Both the position numbers and the translations under genes were made by a program. Below, in pieces: positions 34,801 through 44,248 of a stretch of DNA of 64,000 nucleotides; position 1 is the first letter of the stretch; every line of letters starts with the position of its first letter. Under the pieces are notes generated by a model. That model worked only from the letters and a program-made list of their open reading frames with translations, was not told where the DNA came from and made no database searches. This DNA is from Eublepharis macularius (taxonomy: Eukaryota; Chordata; Lepidosauria; Squamata; Eublepharidae), in the NCBI RefSeq assembly GCF_028583425.1, contig NC_072790.1, positions 154,870,397-154,934,396 of the forward strand. The letters run 5' to 3'.

Positions 34801-36672
34801 CTAAAACGGTGGGAAGTCGTGGCCAAGGAAGTGGAGGACATGCTCCGCCTCGACGTCATCGAGCCCTCTCGTAGTGCGTGGCGGAGCCCCATCGTGCTAG
34901 TGGGGAAACCGGACGGCTCCGTACGCTTCTGTGTGGACTACCGGCAGGTCAATGCCATCGCCACCTTCGATGCCTATCCCATGCCCCGGGCTGACGTACT
35001 GATCGACCAACTCGGAACGGCGCGCTACCTGTCAGCCCTGGACCTCACGAAGGGGTATTGGCAAATACCCATGGCACCCGAAGACCGGGAGAAAACGGCC
35101 TTCGCGACCCCCCAAGGCCTGTTCCAATTCAAAGTCATGCCCTTCGGGCTGCATGGGGCCGTCGCCACCTTTCAACGCCTCGTGGACCAGGTGCTGGCCC
35201 ACTGCCAGGGGTTCGCCCGAGCCTATATAGATGACATCATCATCTTTAGCCCGGACTGGACGTCACATCTACAGCACCTGAGTGCGGTCCTGGCAGCCCT
35301 AGCCGGGGCCGGCTTGCGAGTCAACCCGCGCAAGAGCCGGATCGGGTTCCAGGAACTCACGTACTTGGGATTCCAGGTGGGTCGCGGGGTCTTACGCCCC
35401 GTACCCGACAAAGTCACGACGTTGGAGCAGAGCCCCCGTCCTCGAACCAAGCGGCAGATGCGGCGCTTCTTGGGGCTGGTGGGCTACTACAGTAAATTCA
35501 TACCCCACTTCGCCAGCCAGGCCAGCCCACTCTCCAACTGCCTGCGCAAGGACCAACCGGCTACCATACACTGGGACCCCGACCGGCTCCGGGCCTTTGA
35601 AGCCCTACGCCAGGCCCTGTCAGGGGCCCCCGTGTTGCAGAACCCCGACTTTGAGCAACCGTTCCTCGTACACACAGATGCCTCCGACGTGGGGCTGGGG
35701 GCGGTCCTCTCCCAGGAAGTCGACGGTCAAGAGCACCCCGTGTTGTTTATCAGCCGGAAGCTGCAACCGGCAGAAGTCAGATACGCTACCGTAGAGAAAG
35801 AGGCCCTGGCGGTGAAGTGGGCAGTGGGGGCACTTCAGTTTTACCTTGCCAACAACCCCTTCACCCTGGTCACAAACCACGCCCCCCTGCTATGGATGGC
35901 CCGCATGAAGGACCACAACCCACGGGTTCTCAGGTGGTACCTCTCTCTGCTCCCTTTCAGCTTCCAGCTCCGACACCGTCCGGGACGGCTCCATGCGAAT
36001 GCGGACTACATGTCGCGAATCCCGGAACATTCCACGGACCAGGAAGCTCCCGACCCCCAGGGGGGGTGTGTCCGGGGTGGGCGCTCCCCTCCCGGACTGG
36101 ACCCGACCCCCCACCCCCTCGGGAGCCCACCACCAGCCACCCGAGCCCCGCCCAGCCCCCCAACCTACCTGGGAGCCCACAGCACAGGGTTTGGAGGGGA
36201 CGTCGACCCTCGGCTTCCCGGCCGCGCTCCCGCTTGCGCCCCCGCCGCCGCGGGAGCCGCGAGACCTGCCGCCACCGACGCGGCCTTCACAGGGGCAGCG
36301 GGGCCCGCCGCCGCCGCTGCGAGAACCGCCGGGTCTGCCGCCGCCGCCGCCGCCGGGAGAGTTGAGCCCGGCGCCGCCGTTGCCGCAGCGGGGCCGGCTG
36401 CGGCCGCGGCCGCCTCTCGCGACCGCGGAGCGGCCGGAGCCGGGCTGGCTGCCCGGCGGGACGACGGCCGCGTGGCAGAGAAGCGGGAGCGGCGGACGGA
36501 GGAGGGTAGCTCTGACGCCGCCGCAGCCGCCCGGGGAGGCGGCTCCAGGGCGAGCGCGGCCCAGCGCGGGGAGGGGGAAAGCCCGGATGGGGCGGGCGGA
36601 AGGAGGGACGCCCAGCGAGACATTCCCGCTCTGGGTTGGCTGGATGGCTCCTGGGAGGGCTCCCCGGTCTGA
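31843..36672 (+). CDS. Gag-Pol polyprotein of the Gmr1-like element
   Basis: 1609 codons from the preferred ATG at 31843 (MDLTQFGQWLAKHQ); the frame is open further upstream into the LTR. Gag region: residues about 70-232, with a SCAN-like stretch at about 125-215 (YARLKEAILDRYEITPETYR, then VVLEQLLQVIP). CCHC knuckle C-x2-C-x4-H-x4-C starts at residue 307. Protease LLDSGSS, Asp 361. Integrase HHCC at 560, 565, 595 and 598; catalytic D627, D686, E722, spacing DD35E; GPY/F module about 860-880. Reverse transcriptase YIDD, Asp 1130-1131. RNase H Asp 1279. The usual Asp of the T-D-H-A-P-L motif is Asn (1345), which may weaken RNase H. Gag and Pol share one frame with no stop. The last ~200 codons run into the 3' LTR and are probably not functional protein. 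Confidence 0.93.
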   Translation: MDLTQFGQWLAKHQGQLLKEVAQQQLDAQAALARQQQDAQANLIQNLQQALAGAGAGAAGGAGPNPRPPFHLAKLGPEDDVDAFLEAFKRTAEAAGWAPAQWAFIIGPYLTGEAQAALKALPKAESADYARLKEAILDRYEITPETYRQKFRSIAFQKTDRPRTLVANLQDAAYRWLKPTSDDGRRIADQVVLEQLLQVIPTRARNWVAYNKPATLKEATTLWENVMAIEPREPGKPEPRPGSDGSRSTGEKGGRARAGPRHPAPAPLNRATGGPSAGPRLALPPPVTPATPKPGSSAREPGDKGPCFTCGQRGHWKRECPLMECDLGWDTALPATSRAPRPPPMLVLVSVMGRKLTALLDSGSSVSMIRSHLLPADLPVVRQAVIACVHNNVEECPVVLAPVTYRGQTCETPLARVQALPYPVLLGRDSPHFRPAMKTALPPDREEVGEVMVGDDEGDAEGHPEENGIGDVPAQLRRGWGTEPRFAAAQAEDPSLESLRRMTAVSEGRVLDPRRAGRLPRVIQVGGRWYHLVKGGPGEVAQLLVPAAYRPEVLKAAHDHPWGGHQGARSTAARIEAHFFWPGLAKEVKRYCQACPLCQRQASRRPARAPLAPLPIIEEPFSRVAMDFVGPLLRTPRGARYILVLMDYATRYPEAIPLRDMKAPGVARVLLRFFAQVGLPRELLSDCGKPFTAQLTRHLCRTLQVRQIFTSVYHPQTDGLLERFNQTLKAMIRKLAHDRPRQWDLYIDPLLFAVRETPQASTGYAPFELLYGRRPRGILGLVGEQWAPRADPEGRPAPEYVQDLQDRLETCRAAAREHLREAQQAQKAYYDREAKARTFQVGAKVLVHHRVMGPGPGAPWRGPYPVTKVQGPLSYEVQCGPSPRHRKRLHINDLKAWHEAEAHQCNLSPDPLELPAGELPWTPSGLAEEEPVLDTDLQDDQRAQARAVIRQNPGLFSCRPGRTTMLSHHIPTPPGQVARTPWRPLPLKRWEVVAKEVEDMLRLDVIEPSRSAWRSPIVLVGKPDGSVRFCVDYRQVNAIATFDAYPMPRADVLIDQLGTARYLSALDLTKGYWQIPMAPEDREKTAFATPQGLFQFKVMPFGLHGAVATFQRLVDQVLAHCQGFARAYIDDIIIFSPDWTSHLQHLSAVLAALAGAGLRVNPRKSRIGFQELTYLGFQVGRGVLRPVPDKVTTLEQSPRPRTKRQMRRFLGLVGYYSKFIPHFASQASPLSNCLRKDQPATIHWDPDRLRAFEALRQALSGAPVLQNPDFEQPFLVHTDASDVGLGAVLSQEVDGQEHPVLFISRKLQPAEVRYATVEKEALAVKWAVGALQFYLANNPFTLVTNHAPLLWMARMKDHNPRVLRWYLSLLPFSFQLRHRPGRLHANADYMSRIPEHSTDQEAPDPQGGCVRGGRSPPGLDPTPHPLGSPPPATRAPPSPPTYLGAHSTGFGGDVDPRLPGRAPACAPAAAGAARPAATDAAFTGAAGPAAAAARTAGSAAAAAAGRVEPGAAVAAAGPAAAAAASRDRGAAGAGLAARRDDGRVAEKRERRTEEGSSDAAAAARGGGSRASAAQRGEGESPDGAGGRRDAQRDIPALGWLDGSWEGSPV
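36059..36068 (+). other. Polypurine tract and junction to the 3' LTR
   Basis: AGGGGGGG followed by TG and then the LTR start TGTCC. The two extra bases fit removal of two terminal nucleotides on integration, as in retroviruses. Confidence 0.6.
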
Positions 36673-37090
36673 AGCGGCACCGGGGATTGGTGAAGGGTGG
36701 TGGAGGGAAGAAACAGGCACTAGAGAGAGGGCAGGGGGAGGAAGGGTGACGGAAGGGCAGGGGAACCAACCAGGCGGGAGTAGCCAGGTGTTAGCGACAA
36801 GGGCAGATGAGCCAGGGGAGAGGGTTGGTGGAAAGCCAGGGGGCAGAGCCAGGAGGGACTATAAGAAGGGAGCTCCCAGTGACGCCGAGGAGGAGACGGC
36901 TAGTTGGAAGGTTGGACACAGAGAGAGAGCGAGTATATTCCAGAACGCCAGATAGGAGGCAGAGCTTGGTGCTTGAACCACTGCCCCTATCCAGTCTGAG
37001 GCCGAGGGAGCACCTTCAACCTCCCCCTGGTGGTCACCCCCGGGACGGCAGAGCGCGGGGAAGGCGCGGCCGGCGGGGCGGGGCCTCACA
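36069..37090 (+). repeat. 3' LTR
   Basis: 1022 bp, starts TGTCCGGGG and ends GGGCCTCACA. It has about 12 nt around 36785-36796 that are missing from the 5' LTR ('CCAGGTGTTAG' region) and lacks three nt of a GCC run. The gag-pol frame stays open into it until 36672. Confidence 0.95.
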
Positions 37091-37095
37091 ATTAA
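37091..37095 (+). repeat. Target-site duplication of the LTR element, 3' copy
   Basis: ATTAA, matching 30669-30673. The half-L1 3' tail resumes directly after it (AATAAAAC, then an A-rich run). Confidence 0.92.
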
Positions 37096-37123
37096 AATAA
37101 AACTTTTTTAAAAAAACAAGAAA

Positions 37124-37139
37124 AGAAATTTTGTGGGGT
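37124..37139 (+). repeat. Target-site duplication, 3' copy (half-L1 no. 1)
   Basis: AGAAATTTTGTGGGGT, identical to 29166-29181. It closes the half-L1 insertion. Confidence 0.95.
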
Positions 37140-37584
37140 AAGTGAGGGAAAGAGAGAAAGTGTAGCTGGCCCAAAGTCATCCAGTTTGCCTCATGGCTGA
37201 GTAGGCAGACCTGGACCCCCAGTCTAACTTTCCAACAATGATACCACTCTGGCTCAGAGAAGGCAATGTGTATGAACTCAAATATTTTTTGTGAATTACT
37301 GTGCTGTAGTTTCCTATTCTTTCTTACATAACAGGGCTTGCAGTGGTTGCCTCCTGCACACTGCTCTGGGAATCTGATAAGTGCTTTTATGTTGTGAGAC
37401 TGAGCTATTGTGGGTAACCAGAAGCCATGAATTATGGTGACAAAGCAGACTAGGAAATCTATCTTCCTATCATGCCCTGCATAAATTACTGGGATAATGG
37501 GCAGTTAAAGTTGATCAGTTCTGTCTGCAGAATATCTGTCTTGATACAGCTGTGGTGGGACTCCTAGCTGCAGTTTGCACCATA

Positions 37585-37690
37585 GTGCACTTTATTATTA
37601 TTTATTTTATTTAAAGTATTTATTAGCTGTCCCTCCTCCAAAGGTGCTCAGGGTGGCTTACAGTATAGCACAACCTAGTGTACAGTCAGA
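37585..37690 (-). repeat. Reverse-oriented retroelement 3' end
   Basis: 'TTTATTATTATTTATTTTATTTAAAGTATTTATTAGC' followed by 'GTGCTCAGGGTGGCTTACAG' is the inverted tail of a reptilian L2/SINE-like element. Confidence 0.6.
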
Positions 37691-38994
37691 TGCACATGTT
37701 ACTTCATCATCATAAAAGTGGAGGAAAGTATGCTTTTTCCTTTAGAACTATTTTTCTTATATACACCCTTTTGCTGATTTAATGGTTTCATCAATTACTT
37801 ATTAGTTGACTAAGATTCTCTAATTAGATGTCAGCCGCAGGAAATAACTAACTATAAATCATCTTGGATTTGTTTGGTCAGTATTAAACTTTCCATTTAT
37901 TCTTCTTTGTGATGCAGCAGGCCTTCTAGAACTAGTCTGGGGACCAGACTCTTTTTTCAAAGGAGCAATAGTGTTGTGAGTCTCTCAGGTTTGGTCACTA
38001 TGAGTGAGTGACAAAAGAACGTTACGGTATCTTAATGAGTGTGGATGATTCCTAAATGGCCAATACAAAACAGCCAATTGCAATTGGAATACAGGGAAAA
38101 AACAAGAGAGGAATGGGAGTTTCTAGTTGGGATTAACGGAAACTGGGCAAGGGGTCCAAATTGCAGGGTCTAGTGTGTGAGTGCCTCCATTTATAAATTC
38201 CTTACATGTAAAGCAAATATTGCAAGAGCAACTTGAATTTCTATTGCTCTCCTAGCCAAAGGAAACTAAATTCAGTAGTGCTACTCATGGAAATTCTCAC
38301 TAGGGATGCTGCACATTTTCACATGAATGTGTTCAGCAGCTGAACCTACTATGTTTGAAGGTGTCAGTCAGACATGAGCCTGTTCAGTTCTCTTCAAACA
38401 ATGAGGAACACTTGCCAAACAAGTTTGCATTGGAGTTTTGGCAAAACTGCACATTCCCAAAGATGCTGTTGATGCAAAGCCATTAGTTTCACTAGAGACT
38501 ACTTAGATGGACCCTGAAGTGTAGCATGTTGTTAAGAATTTATTCATGACTGATTTAATTTATTTGTGGCTGATTTAATTTTCTATTTACACAGCAAAGA
38601 TGGGGGGGGGTGGATAGTGAAAATCAACTGGCCTATGTGAGAATACTCATGTGTGAAAAGCCAGTTGCACTGTACTGCATGATCAGGAAGGAATACATTG
38701 AAGCAACTTGCCGAAGAGCTACAAATGGCTCAGTGAACAGTCAAACCAGTCATTGAAAAACCAGCTTCTTGTTTGTGACTGGTGAACAGGGTATGACCTC
38801 AACTTGTGATTGTTTGAGCATTCCTGCTTCTCATTGTTCAGGAAAATAAGGAATATTTCCACAACAAAATAAGTAGATTTGTTTGTAGCAGTCTTACTTC
38901 ATTTTGATCTTTGGGACATGACATATGGAGAAGAGAAAACAATGTATGCCACCTTAGGCTCCTTGGAGGAAAGGCAGGATAACCAGGCACTAGG
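37691..38994. other. Intron, no gene recognised
   Basis: AT-rich. 'ACTAGGGATGCTGCACATTTTCAC' near 38308 recalls a hAT terminus, but no partner end was found. Confidence 0.35.
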
Positions 38995-39060
38995 TACATA
39001 ATATATTATTTGGCTGTACATAATATATTATTTGGCTGTACATAATATATTATTTGGCTG
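38995..39060 (+). repeat. Three perfect 22-bp tandem units
   Basis: Three consecutive copies of a unit starting TACATAATATATTATTTGGC, with no differences between copies. A recent slippage product. Confidence 0.9.
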
Positions 39061-39326
39061 TGATTCCTTATTAGTGTGTTTTGTATGCATGTTGATGTGT
39101 GCCTGTAAAAGTCTTAGCAGACATAATAGTGACAACAAGAAACTCACATTCAAGGAACCAATTTTATTAAAATTTAATGATATCATTGTAAACCATTTTT
39201 ATCACCTTATACATGAGCCTCTAAGCGAGATTACTCAAATTTTGTTTTTAGTTGTCACCTAATTCCTAGGCATTGTGTTGTGATTTTAAAAAACAAAAAT
39301 AAAAACAAGCATTTTGTCTTTGGCAG

Positions 39327-39430
39327 GAGTGAAGAGACGTGATGTGATAAAGTGCCTGGTAAAGGTATCACAGCTGGATTTTTTGGTAACAGCATCTCAG
39401 AAAGGAACACTAACTATTTTTACCAGCCAG
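39327..39430 (+). CDS. WDR64: WDR64-like exon 4 (first WD blade)
   Basis: The acceptor is TTTTGTCTTTGGCAG (ending 39326) and the donor is GTAACT at 39431. It completes the Gly codon begun in exon 3 and encodes GVKRRDVIKCLVKVSQLDFL followed by VTASQKGTLTIFTSQ, ending in phase 0. 'LDFLVTASQKGTLTIF' is a typical WD-repeat strand pair (strand, turn, strand) with the final W replaced by F. The phase match across an 18.1-kb intron packed with transposons supports it strongly. Confidence 0.87.
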
Positions 39431-42400
39431 GTAACTTTGAAGCAAGCTTCATTTTTCTTTATTGTAGCAACCTTTTCTAATATGAACAAAAAATGCTATT
39501 CTTCCCCCAGTGACGACAATTTTTGCTGACTTTCAGCTTGTTGTCTCTAATAGGCACCAGGGCATTACACTTGCGGCTGCTGGAGTAATTCAGCAGACCC
39601 TCCACAAACAAGGGTGGGGCTTCTTCATACTCAGGGAACATGCTTATTGCTTGTCAAGAGATATGGAGATAGTTTCCACATGTCATGGACTTGCATGGAT
39701 TTCCCATTGTTGGTGCAGCTACTGATAAAGCATGCAAGCAGCAGAGCTTCCACATGTCAGGTTTCTTTGAAGTTCCCTGCCCCAGTCCCCAAGTAGTGGA
39801 CAGCCCTGTTTCCCTGTGGGCCACCAGGACTCTTTATTTTTCAAAACAGAAAATCAGCACTTGTATATCACTGTATTAATATGTTATACTGTTATCTGTA
39901 CCCACTCCTCTGAATTCCCAGTTTCATTTTTTAAAAGTAAGTTTGTACCCCTTTCCATTTCAGAGATACTCCTTTCCTCACTGGGACAGGATCAGGGGAA
40001 ATGGCTGTCACATGGGCAAGAATATCCAAATTTTCCCACCCATGCAGTAGCCATCCAGGCTTTACTGCAATTCTTTTCCAAAACCTCAAAGCAAACCAGG
40101 TTTGAAAAAGACTAGAGAAAGCCAGGGGGAATCCCAGGAGGTGCACAAATGCATTATGATGCTGTGGGGAAGCTGCAGGGGAAAAAATGGCCAAAAATCA
40201 TGATTCTATGATTTTATGATGTTTTAAAACTTTTAACTAACTAAACTTTTAACTAAAACTTTTAAGCTTAATTTTTGCGATTAAGCTTTAAGACCTATGG
40301 TCTAGTGAGCTTATCAATAAAAGGAAAGGATATACTGACAGTTTTAAAAAAATAAATTCCAAATACAAAAATCCTCACCATGTATGCAGACAACACTATG
40401 GCTTCTGCTGAGGTCTGATCTCCCACCATATTCCAAGAGCAACATGGTAATATCACAGTTCTGTTTTTCCACTTTTGTCTGAGTCAAAAACATTCCATTC
40501 AAATGACATTACTCACAAGAAAGCCTTAGATTTTTTGTTCATGTAGATCTACAAAGAAATGATCTGTTCAGTATACCACATATCAAGTGGCAAGTAGATC
40601 TGCATAAAGCAAAACCATCATGCTCATTGCATTCCCTGTAGGGATGAGTGTGCAAGTACGCAAAACAGAACATGTGTGCATGTATCAATGTGAGCAAAAG
40701 TATGTATATGCAAGCCTGTGGCAGCAAATGCATGGTGGAGTATGAGAGTGAAAGTATGTGTGACTATGTGAATGTTCAACTGTACAGTAATGTCTATGTA
40801 CATATGTAACTTTGTGTGTATATGTATCCATGCTCAAGCATCTGTGTCTCAGAATTCCACTTCCTCTTGATTGGTCATCGGCTATATATTAATTAGGGCG
40901 ACTGCTGGCTCAGCTCATGTCCTGTTCATGGGTTGGGAGCAGGAAGCTAATCATCAAGCTGTTTGGAAGTGTTCAAATGAATTTCTATCAGTTCACTTCA
41001 TTCTTAAACAATAACAATGATGTCTCATAGCAATCACTTTCTCTTCTTTCACCACCTGTCCTCTGCTACTTCCAATTTTGAAAGGTATATAATTAAAAGG
41101 AAAAAAATCCATTTGAATTTAGACATAATATTTAGGTGTCTCTGTGCGCCTTCAGTGCTTGCTGTGATTATTATGAATTCATTTCTCCCTCTGTTTACTG
41201 ACACTGGAGATGTACACCATCATAATTTCTGTTTTTGTTTGAGCCAGTGAACACTATTATGCTGTGTCACCAGAAATATTGCCTAATGATAGAAATAGTG
41301 CAATGGTATAATAGTGCCAATTTTTAAAAAATGTTAATGGCAACTGCAGCAAGCTGTTCAGAGGGTGACAACCAGAACTGCAAGAACTGCAGCTGCAGCA
41401 ACCTGTCCTTGTAGAATAAGCGGCTATTGTGCAGGCACAAAGCTCCTTGACACAAACGTTTACAATCATCAAGGTGACCTGACCATTTTTTGATCAAGGG
41501 ACTTGAGAGGGGTAAGTGTCAAAGTTCACAGAATTCCTAGTTTTAATATTATTTTTTGTAACCAGATTAAGAGTGATTTTGATACCAGGTGCTTTGAAGA
41601 AGAAAAGCCGTACTAATTAATTTCAATGTTTACTACATTATCCTTCTAAATGTTCTACACAGCTTTGGTATAAGGCACAGCAAACAATTATGAGCCATCT
41701 GTGTCAGTTGTAAGTAACTTTACACATTTGTATCTCCAATATAAGCTGTCTTATTAAAATTTGTGAGCATGCAGTTATACATCAAATCATCAATAGCACA
41801 CTTCAAGGGTTTTATTTAATGGGGGCATAATGCACATGAAAGGAGTATGCAAAGTAATAAAAGATTCTTGTAGGTGGTTAAGGCAAACTGAGGCATTCAG
41901 AACATACTGAAGAAATGTATGTAAAAAGCAGTTCCTCTATCAGCAAGCATACCCTGCTTCTTGTACACCAAGAGAAGTCAGCATTTTATAATGTAGAGCA
42001 ATAATAAATTCCCCAAGTAGTTCAGAAAATACTTCATTGCTGCTGCCACAAAGTATTTTCCACTGATGTCATGTTGACATCAGTGTCTCCATTTAATTGC
42101 CAAAGCTAGATATTTCTCACTCTGTCTTTTGAAAGCTGTACACAGAAGCTTTGAGTGATGGTAGCACACCCTACCTGTTGTTCTGAAAATGATTATGGCC
42201 CCACTGTTGCTAATCCTTTGGCCTGTTATGGGCATTCTGAGCCATAATTGTTTTTCATACAGAAAAGAAAGCAGAAGAAGGGGTTGCGAATGAATGGGCA
42301 TTAGTCTGACTGACAGGGAAGGCAGTCACTGCCATTATTTGGGTCCAAGCCAAGCAGACCTTGTTGCAAGGGTGGCACTACTGGGGCTTAGACTGGCTCA

Positions 42401-43094
42401 CTTCTGGGTGGCAACAATCCTCCAGGGCAGCAGGAACTTTCCCAGTCAGTCAAAGGGCAATTTGCCCCTTTGTGTCCATGGGGGAGCTGATATTTTGATA
42501 CAAAATGCATGACATGTCTACATATGTAAAATGCAAGGAGAAAGTGGCTAAGAAATGTCAAATCCTGTGCCTTTTTGAGTGGATAGTCCAAAAGTTTATA
42601 TACAGGAGTCTTTCAGCACTACATATGCTTTTAAATATCTGTACCCACGTACAAAACATAGCATGAGAAATTGCCCTAAGAGAGGAGTCATACTAAAGAT
42701 TTTCTGCAGTGGTGCTACATTATAGAGTTAGCCCCTCTTACTTATTGTGGTGTCTGGCTGCCTTCCTATGCATATTTATTTGCTTCGGAGCAAGCTCCTT
42801 TACTGGTGAGAGGGTTTGAGTGTGTCAGTGAAGCTGAGAGCCATACAATCAAGAGTTTAGACTTATAGCAGAGTCACTCAAGGCAGAATAGCCAAAGGTG
42901 AGATACCAGACTAAGATCCATCCACTACCTTCAGGAATCAATGGCTGCATCAGCAGAAGAGAACAGACAGTTCCGATGGTGATGTGGACTGAGGAATCTT
43001 TGAAGGCTAGCTACTGGGCAGCAGAAGTTGTGGAAGGTGATACCAATGGAGGATCTTTCACAGACAATTTTAAGTGGGTAGTCATATTGTACTG
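39431..43094. other. Intron, no gene recognised
   Basis: AT-rich intron between exons 4 and 5. No supported coding exon or clear repeat boundary. Many short frames only. Confidence 0.4.
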
Positions 43095-43195
43095 TAATAA
43101 AACAGCTTGATTTGAGGCCAGTGACTCAGTGTTAGTCTCTAAAGTGCCACTGGACTCAAATCCTGCTGTTCACAGACAAAGGCAGTGATACTTCC
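43095..43195 (+). repeat. Fragment of a snap-back repeat family
   Basis: 'GTGTTAGTCTCTAAAGTGCCACTGGACTCAAATCCTGCTGTT' is the outer part of the family also seen at 50160-50290. The hairpin half is missing. Confidence 0.6.
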
Positions 43196-43502
43196 GCTAA
43201 AACTGGTTAGTACTGTGCAGAATAAGGCAATGGTCAACCACTTTTGATCATTTCTTACCTTGAAATCCCTATGATGAAACAATCCAAAATAAAAGAAGAT
43301 ACAGTACTGGAAGACAGGCCCCTCCAGATCAGAAGGCAGGAAACTGGCTACTGGGGAAGAGCAGAGGACAAGCACAGATAGTGGTGTTCTTAATGACAAG
43401 ACTGAGTTAAAGCCAAAAGGGTGTCTAGTAGCTGATAAGAATAGATGCAAAGGGAAATTCTAAAGCTGTGTGACACATATAATATGATTATAGATCCAGA
43501 GG

Positions 43503-43640
43503 AGTTAGTTGTGTTATTCTTCAGTAGCAAAATAGCAGAGTCCAGCAGCACTTTAAGACTAACCAACTTTATTGTAGCATAAGCTTTCGAGAGCCACAGC
43601 TCTCTTCATCAGATGCATCAACAATAAAGTTGATTACATA
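43503..43640 (-). repeat. Snap-back repeat with hammerhead-like hairpin
   Basis: The left arm includes 'AGAGTCCAGCAGCACTTTAAGACTAACCAACTTTATTG' and a hairpin. After the hairpin 'ACAATAAAGTTGATTAC' repeats the arm in inverse order, with the middle deleted. On the minus strand 43582-43617 reads CUGAUGA, then stem GAGAGC/GCUCUC with a UGUG loop, then GAAA and GCUUAUGC. It is a Penelope-like terminus by analogy; no coding part remains. Confidence 0.55.
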
Positions 43641-44248
43641 TAATATGAACATAGAAAGTGAAAAGTATGAATCCAGGTAAGCTCGAGATCATAAAATGAG
43701 AAATGGAATGTTTGAACATTGTAATCCTGTGTTACCTGAAGTGGTCTCCTTGCAATAAATATGATTTACGGGGGAATTAGCTAGCAAGGAGAATGGCTAT
43801 GCAAGAGGCCGGTAACTGGGATCAATCACCTTTGTATACCAGGTACCTTCCGACAATAGAACAAGCGAGTCTGGTGCTTAATATTAAACAATAACTTTTA
43901 TTAAACACAAGAACTTCATGTGCATACACATCAATTACTGGGGGAAGATAATCACATGCACACTCAGAGTCCTAGGAAATACAGCCAGAGATTTGGGAAT
44001 AGAGTGAGAGGGAGTCATTATATCTACCTATCCTGGAAAAGGGGTCCAGTCCACAGTAAGGAGGGAGAGAGAGCTTCAAATGCCAGCATCCTCGGCCAAA
44101 AGAGCAAGAGGCTTAGGGAAGTGACCCTAAGGGAGATGCCAGAAAGCTTGCACGATTTGAATAGGGCCAGAGCTCTACCTTTATAGGTAAAATATGCCCT
44201 GAGGTGGAGGAGAGTCCTCCTAGCAGTTAGGACAAAGACTCCAATGGT

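Larger units (their letters stand above)
30674..37090 (+). mobile_element. Complete Gmr1-like Ty3/gypsy LTR retrotransposon
   Basis: 6417 bp with paired LTRs, ATTAA target duplication, a primer-binding-site candidate, a polypurine tract and one uninterrupted gag-pol frame. The domain order is Gag (SCAN-like), zinc knuckle, protease, integrase, reverse transcriptase, RNase H. Integrase before RT is the copia-like order that, among Ty3/gypsy elements, marks the Gmr1 group. There is no envelope gene. The element is far richer in G+C than its surroundings and sits in the tail of a half-L1, itself in the long intron after exon 3 of the WD-repeat gene. Confidence 0.95.
29182..37123 (+). mobile_element. 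Half-L1 retrotransposon (ORF1 only), interrupted by a Ty3/gypsy element
   Basis: Without the nested LTR element (30674-37090 plus one 5-bp duplication) this insertion is about 1.52 kb. It has a 5' UTR (29182-29588), an ORF1 (29589-30485), a short 3' UTR and an A-rich tail (37096-37123). The flanking 16-bp duplication proves that the unit inserted as it is, without ORF2. The copy at 59590-61105 has the same architecture and length. The arrangement parallels mammalian HAL1. It must have used the reverse transcriptase of another L1. Confidence 0.9.

Noticed and set aside
38295..38360. hAT terminus 'ACTAGGGATGCTGCAC'
   Set aside because: No opposite end or 8-bp duplication was found nearby.
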